From Phycisphaerales bacterium (GTDB taxonomy: Bacteria > Planctomycetota > Phycisphaerae > Phycisphaerales > UBA1924), in contig JANQNW010000019.1 of assembly GCA_028279375.1 (NCBI GenBank), positions 62,001 through 126,000 on the forward strand: 64,000 nt of DNA. The letters run 5' to 3'. Below, piece after piece: positions 50,774 through 60,592 of the stretch. Every line of letters begins with the position of its first letter. Within the stretch, counting starts at the first letter, position 1. The translations under genes were made by a program, and so were the position numbers. The notes below the pieces were generated by a model, which was given only the letters and a program-made list of their open reading frames with translations, was not told where the DNA came from and did not search any database.

Positions 50774-52318
50774 ATGTCTACCGCTGTCGCAACCACCGGA
50801 TCCTCAACCGGCTCCAAGCCCTATGACGAACTGCTCGGCCTCCTTCGTGAAGCCGCCGTGCTCGACTCCGTGCGTTCGCTCCTCGGATGGGATCAGGAAA
50901 CGGAGATGCCTCCGAAGGCCGCTCCATTCCGCGCCGAGCAGCTCTCTATGGTGGCGACGCTCGCGCACAAGCGCTTCACCGATCCGCGCATCGGCGACCT
51001 CATCGGCGAGTGCGAATCCGATTCGAATCTGACTTCGGACGACGAGGCAGCCGCCAATCTCCGCGAGATCCGGCGTTCATATGACCGCGCCACCAAGCTC
51101 CCGCCCGAACTCGTCGCCGAGATCACGAAGCTCGACTCCGAAGGATTGCACGTCTGGAAGGAAGCGCGCCTCCAGAGCGACTTCGAGATGTTCCGTCCGA
51201 TCCTCGAGAAGCAGTTCGAGATCAATCGCCGCAAGGCTGAGTGCTATGGCGCTCCCCAGGGCGGCGAACTGTATGACGCGCTCATCGAGGACTTCGAGCC
51301 CGGCATGAGCGCCAAGGCGATCGATGAGATCTTCACGCCGCTGCGAGCCGATCTCGCGGCGATCATCTCCGAGCTGCGTCCGAAAGCGAAGCAGATTGAA
51401 GGGACGCCTGCCGCGTTCGGCGCCAGCGTCGATCTGCAGCGGAAGTTCGTGAAGTTCATCGCCGAATCCGTGGGCTATGACTTCAAGGCCGGCGCGATCG
51501 CCGTCTCGACGCATCCCTTCTCCGAAACCATCGGCGTGCATGATTCGCGCATCACGACGCGCTACGAAGAGGAGAACTGGCCGGTGGCCGTCGCCACGAC
51601 GCTGCACGAGGCGGGCCATTCGATGTATGAACAGGGTCTGCGGCCCGAGAAGTTCGGCCAGCCGTTGGGCCAGTATCTGAGCCTGGGCATCCACGAGAGC
51701 CAGTCGCGCATGTGGGAGAACCAGGTCGGCCGCTCGCGCGCATTCTGGTCGTGGGCGCTTCCCAAGGCGCAGGCGCACTTCGACGGCCCGATCAAGTCCT
51801 TCTCACTCGACGACATGGTCAAGGCGGTCAACTCGATCAGGCCGTCGTTCATCCGCGTGGAGAGCGATGAGGCGACGTACAACTTCCACATCATGCTCCG
51901 TTTCGACATCGAGAAGATGGTGATGCGCGAGGAACTCAAGCCGGCGGACATCCCCGCGCTCTGGAAAGAACGCATCAAGGCCGACCTCGGCATCGACGTC
52001 CCCGATGATCGTCACGGCTGCCTGCAGGACATTCACTGGGCTATGGGCTCCGTCGGCTACTTCCCGACGTACACGCTTGGCAATCTCTACTGCGCGCAGA
52101 TGTGGGAGACCATCAACGAGCAGATTCCGGATCTCGATGAGCAGACGTCGCGGGGCGAGTTCACGCAGTTGCTGTCGTGGCTGCGCACAAACGTGCATAC
52201 GCACGGACGGCGCTATACGGCGCCGAAGCTCTGCGAGCGCATCACGGGCCGGCCGCTCAGCCACAAGCCCCTCGTTGCCTATCTTGACGCCAAACTCCGC
52301 GAGATCTACGGGCTCTGA
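50774..52318 (+). CDS. M32-family metallocarboxypeptidase (Taq-type)
   Basis: A 514-aa zinc carboxypeptidase. The zinc site is HEAGHSMYEQG (HExxH), the upstream DSRITTRYEEENW segment and HESQSRMWENQVGR (IHESQSR motif with the third ligand Glu) are diagnostic of M32. RPSFIRVESDEATYNFHIMLRFDIE and YFPTYTLGNLYCAQ are typical. It trims C-terminal residues from peptides in the cytoplasm; no signal peptide is present. Start at ATG 50774, preceded by AAGGA. The ORF extends upstream without support. Confidence 0.92.
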   Translation: MSTAVATTGSSTGSKPYDELLGLLREAAVLDSVRSLLGWDQETEMPPKAAPFRAEQLSMVATLAHKRFTDPRIGDLIGECESDSNLTSDDEAAANLREIRRSYDRATKLPPELVAEITKLDSEGLHVWKEARLQSDFEMFRPILEKQFEINRRKAECYGAPQGGELYDALIEDFEPGMSAKAIDEIFTPLRADLAAIISELRPKAKQIEGTPAAFGASVDLQRKFVKFIAESVGYDFKAGAIAVSTHPFSETIGVHDSRITTRYEEENWPVAVATTLHEAGHSMYEQGLRPEKFGQPLGQYLSLGIHESQSRMWENQVGRSRAFWSWALPKAQAHFDGPIKSFSLDDMVKAVNSIRPSFIRVESDEATYNFHIMLRFDIEKMVMREELKPADIPALWKERIKADLGIDVPDDRHGCLQDIHWAMGSVGYFPTYTLGNLYCAQMWETINEQIPDLDEQTSRGEFTQLLSWLRTNVHTHGRRYTAPKLCERITGRPLSHKPLVAYLDAKLREIYGL

Positions 52319-52477
52319 GACTGCGTCTCAGTCCTTGCGTCATCGCGTTCACCGGCGGGGCAGTCGCCCGGCATATCGCCTGGAATCCCGATAACACGGG
52401 CGGATGCGCCGCAAGGCATGCGCTTGCGCCGGGATTCTCTGGAGCGAACGCAGGTTCGTGACTACAGTCTGAACGTC

Positions 52478-53188
52478 ATGTCGGGCGAGACGCAGACAGT
52501 TCGAATGAACTTCGGCACTCCGAAGCCGATTTTCCCGCTGCACGGCATCGTGCTGCTTCCACATGCGGTTGTTCCTCTTCACATTTTCGAAGAACGCTAT
52601 CGTCAGATGATGGAGCATGTGCTTGACGGCGCAGGCCAAGTCGCGCTCGCCGTCTTCGAGGATGATGTCGATCTGCTCGGGGCCGAGACCGATGCGCCCA
52701 CGATCAAGCCGGTGGTCTGTGTCGGCCAGATCGTGCAGCATGAGCGCCTTGCCGACGGGCGCTACAACATGCTCCTGCAGGGCGTCTGCCGGGCGCGAAT
52801 CGCCCAGGAAATCGAGCCCGATGAAGACCATCTCTATCGACGCGCCATGCTCAGGCCGCTCGCAAGGCCGGAGAATGAGGACGCGATGCTTGGCGTACGG
52901 GAGCGCCTCAAGGACCTGCTCTCGGACGTGGGACTGACCCAGCTTGCGGCTGCCGAAGGCCTCGTGCGCTGCCTCGAGCAGGAAGAGGCGCCGACGTCGG
53001 CGATTCTCGAGCTCGTCGGCATCTCGGTCGTGACGGACAACGACCTGAAGTACCGCCTGCTCGAGGAGCCCAGCGCCATTCGTCGCGCGGCGATCATCGA
53101 GGAAGAACTCATCGTGCTCCGCGAGCTCGTGAGCAGGGCGGCGCAGCAGATCGATCCGGAAGCGCCGAAGGGCTGCAACTGGAACTGA
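52478..53188 (+). CDS. LON substrate-binding-domain protein (stand-alone)
   Basis: A 236-aa protein consisting of a LON_substr_bdg domain (PF02190): PIFPLHGIVLLPHAVVPLHIFEERYR is the family start, followed by GQIVQHERLADGRYNMLLQG and ARIAQEI. No ATPase or protease domain follows, so it resembles the YbaR/PUA-like Lon-N proteins that act alone in many bacteria; function unclear. The Met at 52505 is a shorter start. It ends 27 bases before a terminator stem. Confidence 0.85.
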   Translation: MSGETQTVRMNFGTPKPIFPLHGIVLLPHAVVPLHIFEERYRQMMEHVLDGAGQVALAVFEDDVDLLGAETDAPTIKPVVCVGQIVQHERLADGRYNMLLQGVCRARIAQEIEPDEDHLYRRAMLRPLARPENEDAMLGVRERLKDLLSDVGLTQLAAAEGLVRCLEQEEAPTSAILELVGISVVTDNDLKYRLLEEPSAIRRAAIIEEELIVLRELVSRAAQQIDPEAPKGCNWN

Positions 53189-53215
53189 CCATGCTTGAAG
53201 AACCAAGTTGCGGCT

Positions 53216-53241
53216 GAAACGCGTGATGCGTTTCTTTTTTT
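53216..53241 (+). terminator. Rho-independent terminator after the LON-domain gene
   Basis: Arms GAAACGC (53216-53222) and GCGTTTC (53228-53234) form a perfect 7-bp stem with a 5-nt loop, followed by seven T residues (53235-53241). Confidence 0.85.
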
Positions 53242-53634
53242 GCGCTGCGCATAGTCCCCCGAATCCGGCGCTGTGATTGCTGTTCAGAACGCCGAGAGCG
53301 GTCTGCCTTCGACGACACACCGACAGATCAGGGGATATACGCAACCCGCGCATCCCCGATGACCCACCTGCGCTTCAGAACAGCTCACAGATCTGCTGCG
53401 TAAGTCATCTGCACAGGGACTGATCATCTTTCCATTTCAGGATCAGAGAGCTGCGGCGATCAATGACCTCGGCGTTGAGTCGTTCTCGCGAGAGACGCTG
53501 ACTGGAGGAGACGCCACCTCGCGGCCCGCTGGCGCTCGTTTGCCACGCCGGGAGATTCCTCGCCAGGTCATCGCCGCGGTTTTTTGCGCAGACAGCGTCC
53601 CAAGCGATGAACACCGATATGAAATGTGGGTGAC
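53242..53634. other. Intergenic stretch with nothing recognised
   Basis: About 390 bases between the terminator and the anti-sigma stop codon. A 69-codon minus-strand frame at 53405-53614 has no start signal or known motif. No RNA gene or promoter was recognised here. Confidence 0.5.
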
Positions 53635-54486
53635 TTAGCCGGTCGCGGGCGCCGCAAGCAGCGGAAGTCGCGAGCGATCGGAGACCACGACGCCGCCGGG
53701 GCGCTCCACTGTGATCGCGAACATCGTCGCCTCGTGAATCTCGATCTTCGGATCGATCTTCACGATGACCTCGCCATCCTCGGTGATGTCGAAGACGCCG
53801 CCATCAACCGGGTGCGCATCGGGTCGATCCGCGTCGAAGATCCAGAGCTGGTACTGCTCCTTCGTCGGATCATTCACTGCGAGACCGCTGAATCGCATGT
53901 AGCCGCGCTGCTGCACGTCGCTCCATACGACATCGCCTGTCGTCTCCGCTGTAACGCTCGGATCTTCGAGCGCCGCCCAGTTGATCTGGACGAGATCGGC
54001 GGCCGTCGCCATGAGGCTGCTTCGATCTGCGCCGAGATCTTCGGGCGTCTGCGGCCCGGTTGTCGGGGCGCCGAGCCATGCGATCGCCGCAAGCAGCAGT
54101 GACGCGGCGGCGATGATCCACGGTGTCCACGTGTTGGGGCCGATGCGGCCGGCGATCTCCGGTGCGCTGTCGTCTTCAGTCCTGGCCGGTGAGATCGTCG
54201 CCGCGGGACCGGACGAGCCGTGCATGCGATTGACGATGTCCTGCTCGATGCGGCTCATCAGCGCGTCGGGCATTGAGGATTTCGGTGCAGGACCAGTCGC
54301 GAGATCGATCTGTGCGATGGTGAGTCCAAAAGAATCAGCTGAGGCGTCCGCGCCGCCATGGATCTCCGAGCCGTGCTCGGCAAGAAGCGCATCCAGTTCT
54401 CGCTGATCGGCCTCGTCGAGACCCCAGAGGGCCTGCTCGGCCAGCAGTTCATCAATGCGCGTCATGTAAGAGGAGTGGTCGTTCAT
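53635..54486 (-). CDS. Anti-sigma factor, RskA-like, single transmembrane helix
   Basis: A 283-aa protein. The cytoplasmic N terminus (about 1-120) has the anti-sigma layout, with LLAEQALWGLDEADQRELDALL at its start; one transmembrane helix (WTPWIIAAASLLLAAIAWLG) is at about 122-141. The extracytoplasmic C-terminal RskA (anti-sigma-K) domain contains QQRGYMRFSGLAVNDPTKEQYQLWIFDADR and VERPGGVVVSDRSRLPLL. No zinc HxxxCxxC motif is visible, unlike many anti-sigmas. The gene overlaps the sigma gene by 4 bases. It should hold the sigma factor at the membrane until a signal releases it. Confidence 0.85.
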   Translation of the reverse strand: MNDHSSYMTRIDELLAEQALWGLDEADQRELDALLAEHGSEIHGGADASADSFGLTIAQIDLATGPAPKSSMPDALMSRIEQDIVNRMHGSSGPAATISPARTEDDSAPEIAGRIGPNTWTPWIIAAASLLLAAIAWLGAPTTGPQTPEDLGADRSSLMATAADLVQINWAALEDPSVTAETTGDVVWSDVQQRGYMRFSGLAVNDPTKEQYQLWIFDADRPDAHPVDGGVFDITEDGEVIVKIDPKIEIHEATMFAITVERPGGVVVSDRSRLPLLAAPATG

Positions 54487-55181
54487 GCCGCCCCTCCCTT
54501 CACGCCGGTGACGCCCAGCTCAGCCAGCCGGTCGCGGAGTGCGATCAGCCCGCGCCGTGCGTGTGTCTTGACGGTGCCCAGAGGCATGTCGAGAGTCGAG
54601 GCGATTTGCTCATGTGTCATGCCACGGCAGATGGCCATGTTGAGCACCTCGCGCTGCTCCTCGCGAAGGTCTTCCATCGCCGCCTTGGCGAGATTGACCT
54701 CATCAGATGAGGCGAGCGACTCGCCGCGACTCTCGGCTCCGCCGGCGAAGTCAAGATCTTCGATGAGGCCAAAGGCGCGATCGCGTCGCGACGATCGACG
54801 CTGGCGGTCGATCAGCCGACGACGGGTGATCATGGAGACGAAGGTCGCTTCCGCCCCAAGGGACGAATCGAACCGGTCCGCCTTCTCCCAAAGTTCAACA
54901 AAGATCTCCTGCACGGCTTCTTCGCAATCTGATTTATTCAGGCACATGCGCAGCGCGAGCGACCAGATGAGGTTGCTGTATCTGGCGATGAATTGGCGTA
55001 CTGCCTCCTGATCGCCTGCTGCTACTCGTGGAAGCAGCGCCTCATTGTCCGTTCGCCTGTCAGGCACCCGAGTCCTTGAACCTCCGGACAGGTCAGTTCG
55101 CTCATTGCCGCGCTCACGGGGGCCGAGAAGGCTCCGAGCCCTCTCAGGGGAGATCACCGTGATTGTCGCAGCCCCGATCAT
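54483..55181 (-). CDS. ECF-subfamily RNA polymerase sigma factor
   Basis: A 232-aa sigma-70 family protein with region 2 (NLIWSLALRMCLNKSDCEEAVQEIFVELWEKA) and region 4 (LREEQREVLNMAICRGMTHEQIASTLDMPLGTVKTHARRGL). The start chosen at ATG 55181 leaves a 46-residue N-terminal extension before LLPRVAAGDQEAVR; earlier starts up to 55403 run into the fasciclin promoter region. ECF sigmas of this type are held by the adjacent anti-sigma. The most likely target is its own promoter and the divergent secreted FAS1 gene. Confidence 0.85.
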   Translation of the reverse strand: MIGAATITVISPERARSLLGPRERGNERTDLSGGSRTRVPDRRTDNEALLPRVAAGDQEAVRQFIARYSNLIWSLALRMCLNKSDCEEAVQEIFVELWEKADRFDSSLGAEATFVSMITRRRLIDRQRRSSRRDRAFGLIEDLDFAGGAESRGESLASSDEVNLAKAAMEDLREEQREVLNMAICRGMTHEQIASTLDMPLGTVKTHARRGLIALRDRLAELGVTGVKGGAA

Positions 55182-55433
55182 GCCAGTTTGGCTCCGAAAT
55201 GTCCATCCAAACGGAGATGGACGATGCACCGGTGAGTACGGCGCGTCTGCGGCCACAGATTCAAGAGCCTCAGGTCCGACCGAAATTCTTTTTTCGAGAT
55301 CCTCGAATCTGGCCGCGATTGGCACGCGAAATCTGGTCCAGACGCGGGCAGCGGCCCGCCAGCTCCGGGCAGCGAAAGTCAACGTCTCAGTCAACCTGCC
55401 CAACCTTCACTCTCTGATCCGAAAGGAACTCCC
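55182..55433. promoter_or_regulatory. Divergent control region between sigma and FAS1 genes
   Basis: About 250 bases separating the ECF sigma and fasciclin genes, expected to hold promoters for both and probably a recognition site for the sigma factor. A ribosome-binding site GAAAGGAAC lies just upstream of the FAS1 start (GAAAGGAACTCCC ends at 55433). I could not assign a -35/-10 pair with confidence. Confidence 0.4.
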
Positions 55434-56417
55434 ATGCTGAACAAGACTCGCGCTATCGCCGCGCCCATGTGCGCCGCCTTCATCGCCTCCGCCGCCTTCG
55501 CCGGTGGCTCCTGCACCTACTCAAAGACCGCCCAGTCGCAGTGCGGCTCATCCAACGCTGGCTATCAGGTCGTTCAGGCTGGTCATCATTCTGAGCCCAA
55601 CATCATCCAGATCGCCTCGACCACAGAGGGCTTCGGCACGCTGACCGCCGCCATCACGGCCGCGGGCCTTGCCGACGCGCTCCAGGGCGAAGGTCCCTTC
55701 ACCGTCTTCGCGCCTACTGACGACGCATTCGCCAAGCTCCCGGCGGGCACGGTTGAGTCCCTGCTCCGCCCGGAGAATCGCGAGACGCTCGTCTCGATCC
55801 TGAAGTTCCACGTCGTGCCGGGCCGCGTGATGGCCAAGGACGTCGTGAAGGTCACCAGCGCCGATACGCTCATGGGCCAGCGGGTTGACGTCAATGTCGA
55901 TGGCGGCAACGTCACGATCAATGGCGCCAATGTCATCGCGACCGACGTGACGGCCGGCAACGGCGTGATCCACGTGATCGACACCGTCATCCTCCCCGAG
56001 GACAAGAACATCCTCAGCGTCGCCGCCGAGGCGAACATGTTCAACACGCTCGCCGCCGCCCTCGGCGCCGCCGAGCTGACCTCCGCCCTCGAAGGCGACG
56101 GCCCCTTCACCGTCCTTGCTCCGACTGACGAGGCGTTCGCCAAGCTGCCCGCCGGCACGATCGAGAACCTGCTGAAGGTCGAGAATCGCGATCAGCTTCG
56201 CGCGATCCTGCTCTACCACGTCATCGAAGGCCGCGTGTACAGCGATCAGGCGATCAACGCCAAGAAGGCTCGCACGCTCCAGGGCTCGAAGGTCAAGATC
56301 AAGAGCGCGTACGGAAGCGTGAAGATCAACGACGCGAAGGTCATCGCTGCAGACATTGACGCGACGAACGGTGTGATCCACGTGATCGACACCGTCCTCC
56401 TCCCGCCGTCGCACTGA
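55434..56417 (+). CDS. Exported protein with two fasciclin (FAS1) domains
   Basis: A 327-aa protein with a signal peptide (cut after about residue 23, AFAGG) and a Cys-bearing stretch GSCTYSKTAQSQCG. Two FAS1 domains follow at about 55-185 and 195-325, each with the H1 motif (FTVFAPTDDAFAKLPAGTVE and FTVLAPTDEAFAKLPAGTIE) and an H2-like motif (NGVIHVIDTVILP and NGVIHVIDTVLLP). FAS1 domains mediate adhesion and are common in secreted bacterial proteins. It is divergent from the ECF sigma/anti-sigma pair, so surface stress or adhesion may be controlled by them. Confidence 0.9.
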   Translation: MLNKTRAIAAPMCAAFIASAAFAGGSCTYSKTAQSQCGSSNAGYQVVQAGHHSEPNIIQIASTTEGFGTLTAAITAAGLADALQGEGPFTVFAPTDDAFAKLPAGTVESLLRPENRETLVSILKFHVVPGRVMAKDVVKVTSADTLMGQRVDVNVDGGNVTINGANVIATDVTAGNGVIHVIDTVILPEDKNILSVAAEANMFNTLAAALGAAELTSALEGDGPFTVLAPTDEAFAKLPAGTIENLLKVENRDQLRAILLYHVIEGRVYSDQAINAKKARTLQGSKVKIKSAYGSVKINDAKVIAADIDATNGVIHVIDTVLLPPSH

Positions 56418-56433
56418 TTCCCCATCTCGTTCC

Positions 56434-56458
56434 GGGGTCGCTTTCGCTCAGCGACCCC
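56434..56458. terminator. Strong hairpin after the fasciclin gene (no U-run)
   Basis: GGGGTCGCT (56434-56442) pairs perfectly with AGCGACCCC (56450-56458) across a 7-nt loop. No T-run follows; it may protect the mRNA end or work with the next stem. Confidence 0.5.
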
Positions 56459-56500
56459 ATCCTCCCTGGGAGGAGCGCTCGCAGCTCCTCTGGGAACCGC

Positions 56501-56540
56501 CGGGTCGAAGCGTCACCGCGCTTCGGCCCGCTTTTATTTC
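56501..56540 (+). terminator. Rho-independent terminator for the fasciclin gene
   Basis: Arms 56501-56512 and 56519-56530 pair over 12 positions including one U-G that only works on the plus strand, with a 6-nt loop. CTTTTATTTC follows at 56531-56540. The T-rich tail runs into the stop region of the convergent Hsp70 gene. Confidence 0.75.
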
Positions 56541-58408
56541 TCTTCATCTGCGCGCAGGGACTCGGCGATCGAGATTTCGTGCATGCGGATCGTGGATCGA
56601 TCGAGCGCCTCTTTCGCCTGCTGGAAGCCGCCCGGGTCAACCGAGCTCCAGTCCGTATCCGCCTGCTCGATCAGCTTCTGCAGCGCCCCGAGGCTGTCTT
56701 CGATGGCTGTGCGGACATCAGAAGCCAGCTTCCCTCCGACCCGATTCAGCTGCTCGCGCGTCCATTTGATGTCGAGCCTGCTGTTCGTCACGAGATCGAC
56801 GATTCGATGGCGCTGCATGTCGTCGCGCGCGTGCGCAAAGGATTCCTCTTCCATGCGCTCGACTTCCTCGCGCGACAGGCCATGACTCGGCGCGACCTGC
56901 AGCGCCGCGCGCTTCCCGCTGCGGCGCTCGAACGCGGAGACGTTCAGGACGCCATTGGCGTCCACGAGGAACTCGACCTCGAGCTGCGGCACCCCCGCCG
57001 GCATCGGTGGAAGCCCTGACAGATGAAACTCGCCCAGACTGCGGCAGTCCTCCACCATCTCGCGCTCGCCCTGGAGCACGTGAAGCTTGATGGAAGTCTG
57101 CCCGTCCACGCTCGTCGTGAACATCTCAGTCGCTCGCGCCGGCGTCATCTGATTGCGCATGATCATCTTTGCGACGGCGGCGCCCTGCGTCTCCACGCCC
57201 AGCGAAAGGGGGATGACGTCAAGCAGCAGTCGCGAGCGATCGAGCCCGCCGACGATGGAGGCCTGCACCGCGGCGCCCAGCGCCACCACGAGGTCGGGAT
57301 CGAGCGCCGTGTAAGGCTCAACGCCGAAGAAGGCGCGCACGCGATCCCGAACAATCGGCATACGCGTCGATCCGCCGACCATGATCACACGATCGATGTC
57401 CTTGACGCCGAGCTTTGCGTCCGCAAGCGCACGGTCGCAGCAGCGCATCGCTTGTTCAATCCAGTCATTCGCGAGCGACTCGAGGTCGGCGCGTGTCAGC
57501 GCTCGCTCGAAGACGCGCCCATCTCCCAGGTCGATGCGCACCGGCGCTTCGGCGTCCTCGGAGAGGCGCACCTTCGCTGCCTCGGAAAAGGTGCGCAGGG
57601 CCTGCCGAGCCTCGCTGGCGAGAGATGAAAGCTCGAGTTGAGTTCCGAACTGCCCGCTCATCTCGTCGATAAGAAGTCGCATGATGAGGCGATCGACGTC
57701 GTCGCCGCCCAGGCGCGTGTCGCCCGCTGTCGAGAGCACTTCGAAAAACTCGGCGCCGGCGGCGTTCTCGCCAGGCGAGAGCAGCAGGATGGACACGTCG
57801 AAGGTCCCGCCTCCAAGATCGAAGACGACGATGCGCTGCTCCTCGGCTGCGCGAACCCCGATGCCGTACGCCAGCGCCGCAGCCGTCGGCTCGTTGACGA
57901 TGCGCACGACGTCGAGCCCGGCGAGGCGCCCTGCGTCCCGCGTGGCCTGACGCTGGGCGTCGTCGAAATAGGCCGGGACCGTAATGACCGCCCTCTCGAC
58001 GGCCTCGCCCAGCGCCTGCTCTGCGCGCCGGCGAAGCTCGACCAGGATCTGCGCGGAGACTTCCTGCGGTGAGATCAGCGCCTCTCCCACGCGGAATCGC
58101 GCGGTGTCGTGCGCGCCTTCCTCAACGCTGAACGCGAGCGTCTCGAGATCGGGCGCCACATCGCGCATGGATCGCCCCATCATGCGCTTGGCGCTGTGGA
58201 TCGTCCGATCGGCGAATTCGACGGCGCTGCTCTTGGCGGCGTGGCCGATCGCTTCGATCTCACCTGAGGGGCCAAACCGCGCGAAGCTCGGCACGACGCC
58301 GCCGGTGACGTCGTCGGCGCCCAGCACGCGCGGCCCGCGCTCGTCGGCGAACGCCACGACGCTGTTCGTGGTGCCGAGGTCGATGCCGATGATGGGTCCG
58401 GCGGCCAT
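56534..58408 (-). CDS. Hsp70 family chaperone (DnaK/HscA-like)
   Basis: A 624-aa Hsp70. The ATPase half has [53 protein letters not shown] and [10 protein letters not shown]-like [16 protein letters not shown]. The interdomain linker [12 protein letters not shown] and the substrate domain ([15 protein letters not shown]) follow, with a short C-terminal helix bundle. Length and [15 protein letters not shown] resemble HscA more than DnaK, but no iron-sulphur genes are near, so the specific paralogue is undecided. No dnaJ or grpE flanks it. The gene ends inside the terminator of the convergent fasciclin gene. Confidence 0.9.
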   Translation of the reverse strand: MAAGPIIGIDLGTTNSVVAFADERGPRVLGADDVTGGVVPSFARFGPSGEIEAIGHAAKSSAVEFADRTIHSAKRMMGRSMRDVAPDLETLAFSVEEGAHDTARFRVGEALISPQEVSAQILVELRRRAEQALGEAVERAVITVPAYFDDAQRQATRDAGRLAGLDVVRIVNEPTAAALAYGIGVRAAEEQRIVVFDLGGGTFDVSILLLSPGENAAGAEFFEVLSTAGDTRLGGDDVDRLIMRLLIDEMSGQFGTQLELSSLASEARQALRTFSEAAKVRLSEDAEAPVRIDLGDGRVFERALTRADLESLANDWIEQAMRCCDRALADAKLGVKDIDRVIMVGGSTRMPIVRDRVRAFFGVEPYTALDPDLVVALGAAVQASIVGGLDRSRLLLDVIPLSLGVETQGAAVAKMIMRNQMTPARATEMFTTSVDGQTSIKLHVLQGEREMVEDCRSLGEFHLSGLPPMPAGVPQLEVEFLVDANGVLNVSAFERRSGKRAALQVAPSHGLSREEVERMEEESFAHARDDMQRHRIVDLVTNSRLDIKWTREQLNRVGGKLASDVRTAIEDSLGALQKLIEQADTDWSSVDPGGFQQAKEALDRSTIRMHEISIAESLRADEEK

Positions 58409-58462
58409 GGGGCTAAGAGTAGGCGGCCGCCCCGCATCTGCCTATCCCGCTATTCTTCGGCC

Positions 58463-60535
58463 ATGCTCATCAGTCTGAACTGGGTCAATTCGCTGTTGAC
58501 GCCGGGCGACGTCACGCCCGAGGAATTCGATCGCGTCATGACGGTCGCCGGTTTCCCCATCGAGGGAGCCGAATCAGTCGGCGCCGGAGACACGCAGTTC
58601 GATATCGAAGTCACCTCCAATCGAGGCGACTGCCTGTCGCATCTGGGTGTTGCGCGAGAGATCGCCGCTGCGACAGATCGCTCAATCGCGCGTCCCGAGG
58701 CGCCCGAGGCGCTGCTGAAGACCGCATCCGCCGGCGCCGCCGGAGACGAGTCGGGAGTCGACAATCGAACGCCGGAGGTCTGCCCGCGATTCACAGCGCG
58801 CCTGATCCGTGGTGTAAAGGTCGGTCCCAGCCCCGCCTGGCTTGTCGACCGCCTCGAAGCCGTCGGCCAGCGCTCCATCAACAATATCGTCGACGCTTCC
58901 AACTACGTGCTCATGGAGCTCGGCAATCCGTCACATGCCTTCGACCTCAACACGCTTGCCGAGCGCCGCGTCGTGGTGCGATACGCCGAGAAGGGTGAGA
59001 CGCTCGTCACGCTCGACGAACAGAAATGCGAGCTCAGAGCGACAGATCTCGTCGTCGCCGATGCGCAGAAGCCGGTCTCGCTGGCCGGCGTCATCGGTGG
59101 ACTTGAGACGGGCGTCACCGAGAAAACGACTGACATCCTGCTCGAGCTCGCGACGTGGGACCCGGTCACGATTCGCACGGCCGCGCGCCGCCTGCGCATC
59201 ACGACGGACGCCTGCCACCGATTCGAGCGCATCGTTGATCCGGCGTCGATTGATTTCGCCGCCGCACGCCTCGCGGGACTCATCGTCCAACTGGCTGGCG
59301 GCGCGATCGTGGATGGGTTTATCGACGAGGGCGCTGGCGCGAAGCCGGCGGAGACGATCGAACTGCGCGCTCAGCGCTGCCGAGACATCATCGGCGTCAA
59401 TATTCGCTCTGAGATGATGGTCGATCTGCTCCGAGGGCTCGAGATCCCGGCGGAGCTCAACGGCGACCGCGACACCCTGGTCTGCTCGCGCCCCAGTCAC
59501 CGGCCGGATCTGACACGGGAGATCGATCTCATCGAAGAGGTCGCCCGAGCCAACGGCTACGACGAGATCCCCATCGACGACCGAATCAGCCTCGAGATCG
59601 CCCATCCACAGGAAACCGAGGTCGCCGAGCGCGAGCTCGGCGCCGCCCTCGCCGGGATGGGCTTCTACGAGACCATCACCTTCAGTTTCGTGACGAAGAA
59701 GGAGGGCGATGCATTTCTGCCGAAAGGGCGACGGCTTCTTCATGTGGACGAAGAGCGTCGCAAGGGCGCGCCGTTTCTGCGCCCGAGCGTATGGCCGAGC
59801 CTGATGCACTGCCGGCGCGTCAACCAGGACGCCGGCGTGCGCGTCGAGACCGGTGTTCGTCTCTTTGAGTTCGGCTCCGGCTACTCCGAGGAGGACAAGC
59901 CGGGACGCCAGAGCGGTGAATCGCGCACCCTCTCCATGCTGATGGATGCGCCGGACAGCCAGCAATCACTCCGGCAGATGCGCGGCGTTATCGAGACGGC
60001 CGCACGCAGACTCGGCGGGGACGCCGTCGATATTCAGATCAAGCCTGGCAAGCCTCGAAGCGCCGCCGAAGATGCGGACGCAAGCGCCGAGATTCTGCTC
60101 GAGCAGAAGTCCGTCGGCACGATGGCGCTTATCAACCGGAAGACGCTCGAACGATTCGGCCTGGACGAACCGGTCGTGGTGGGGGAACTCGCGCTTGATG
60201 CGCTCCTCGATCTCTATCCTCCGCGTACGAACGTCGAGCCGCTGCCGTCGTTCCCGTCGATCGAGCGCGATCTGTCGCTCGTGGTGGATGAGTCCACGCC
60301 CTGGTCGGACATCGCGGGGGTCGTCGAGTCGCAGGATCTTGACAAGCAGGTGGGCCTCGTTTTCGTCGGGACGTATCGCGGCAAGCAGGTCGGCGTCGGC
60401 AAGAAGTCCGTCACATTGCGAATCCGGTTCCAGGATCCCGATCGAACTCTTCGCCATGAAGAGGTCGATCCGCAGATCGAATCGCTGGTTGGGGCCCTGA
60501 AAAAGCGGGTCAGCGCGGAGATTCGTGGCGCCTGA
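58463..60535 (+). CDS. pheT: Phenylalanyl-tRNA synthetase beta subunit (short form)
   Basis: A 690-aa PheT. FDIEVTSNRGDCLSHLGVAREIA begins the B1 domain; SNYVLMELGNPSHAFDL, LLELATWDPVTIRTAARRL, RATR-like ATDLVVAD, RPSHRPDLTREIDLIEEVARANGY, LRPSVWPSLM and the C-terminal FDX-ACB domain (PLPSFPSIERDLSLVVDEST) follow. The EMAP-II-like tRNA-binding domain found at about residues 40-150 of longer PheT proteins is missing, which fits the 690-residue length. pheS is not adjacent. Confidence 0.92.
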   Translation: MLISLNWVNSLLTPGDVTPEEFDRVMTVAGFPIEGAESVGAGDTQFDIEVTSNRGDCLSHLGVAREIAAATDRSIARPEAPEALLKTASAGAAGDESGVDNRTPEVCPRFTARLIRGVKVGPSPAWLVDRLEAVGQRSINNIVDASNYVLMELGNPSHAFDLNTLAERRVVVRYAEKGETLVTLDEQKCELRATDLVVADAQKPVSLAGVIGGLETGVTEKTTDILLELATWDPVTIRTAARRLRITTDACHRFERIVDPASIDFAAARLAGLIVQLAGGAIVDGFIDEGAGAKPAETIELRAQRCRDIIGVNIRSEMMVDLLRGLEIPAELNGDRDTLVCSRPSHRPDLTREIDLIEEVARANGYDEIPIDDRISLEIAHPQETEVAERELGAALAGMGFYETITFSFVTKKEGDAFLPKGRRLLHVDEERRKGAPFLRPSVWPSLMHCRRVNQDAGVRVETGVRLFEFGSGYSEEDKPGRQSGESRTLSMLMDAPDSQQSLRQMRGVIETAARRLGGDAVDIQIKPGKPRSAAEDADASAEILLEQKSVGTMALINRKTLERFGLDEPVVVGELALDALLDLYPPRTNVEPLPSFPSIERDLSLVVDESTPWSDIAGVVESQDLDKQVGLVFVGTYRGKQVGVGKKSVTLRIRFQDPDRTLRHEEVDPQIESLVGALKKRVSAEIRGA

Positions 60536-60553
60536 TCGATCGCTCTTCCGCCA

Positions 60554-60578
60554 ATTGACACGTCGGACCCGTGTCAAT
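60554..60578. promoter_or_regulatory. Palindrome covering the -35 box (candidate operator)
   Basis: ATTGACACG (60554-60562) and CGTGTCAAT (60570-60578) form a perfect 9-bp inverted repeat with a 7-nt centre. It overlaps the TTGACA -35 element of the promoter for the small membrane protein and heme oxygenase, so a bound protein would block RNA polymerase. Confidence 0.55.
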
Positions 60579-60583
60579 ATCCT
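60555..60583 (+). promoter_or_regulatory. Sigma-70-like promoter for the heme oxygenase operon
   Basis: A consensus TTGACA (60555-60560), a 17-bp spacer and TATCCT (60578-60583). Transcription should start near 60590, about 40 bases before the small protein gene. Confidence 0.6.
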
Positions 60584-60592
60584 CTCTCCCCG

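Noticed and set aside
53405-53614. 69-codon minus-strand frame in the spacer before the anti-sigma gene
   Set aside because: No start signal, no recognisable motif and no neighbour that suggests a role.
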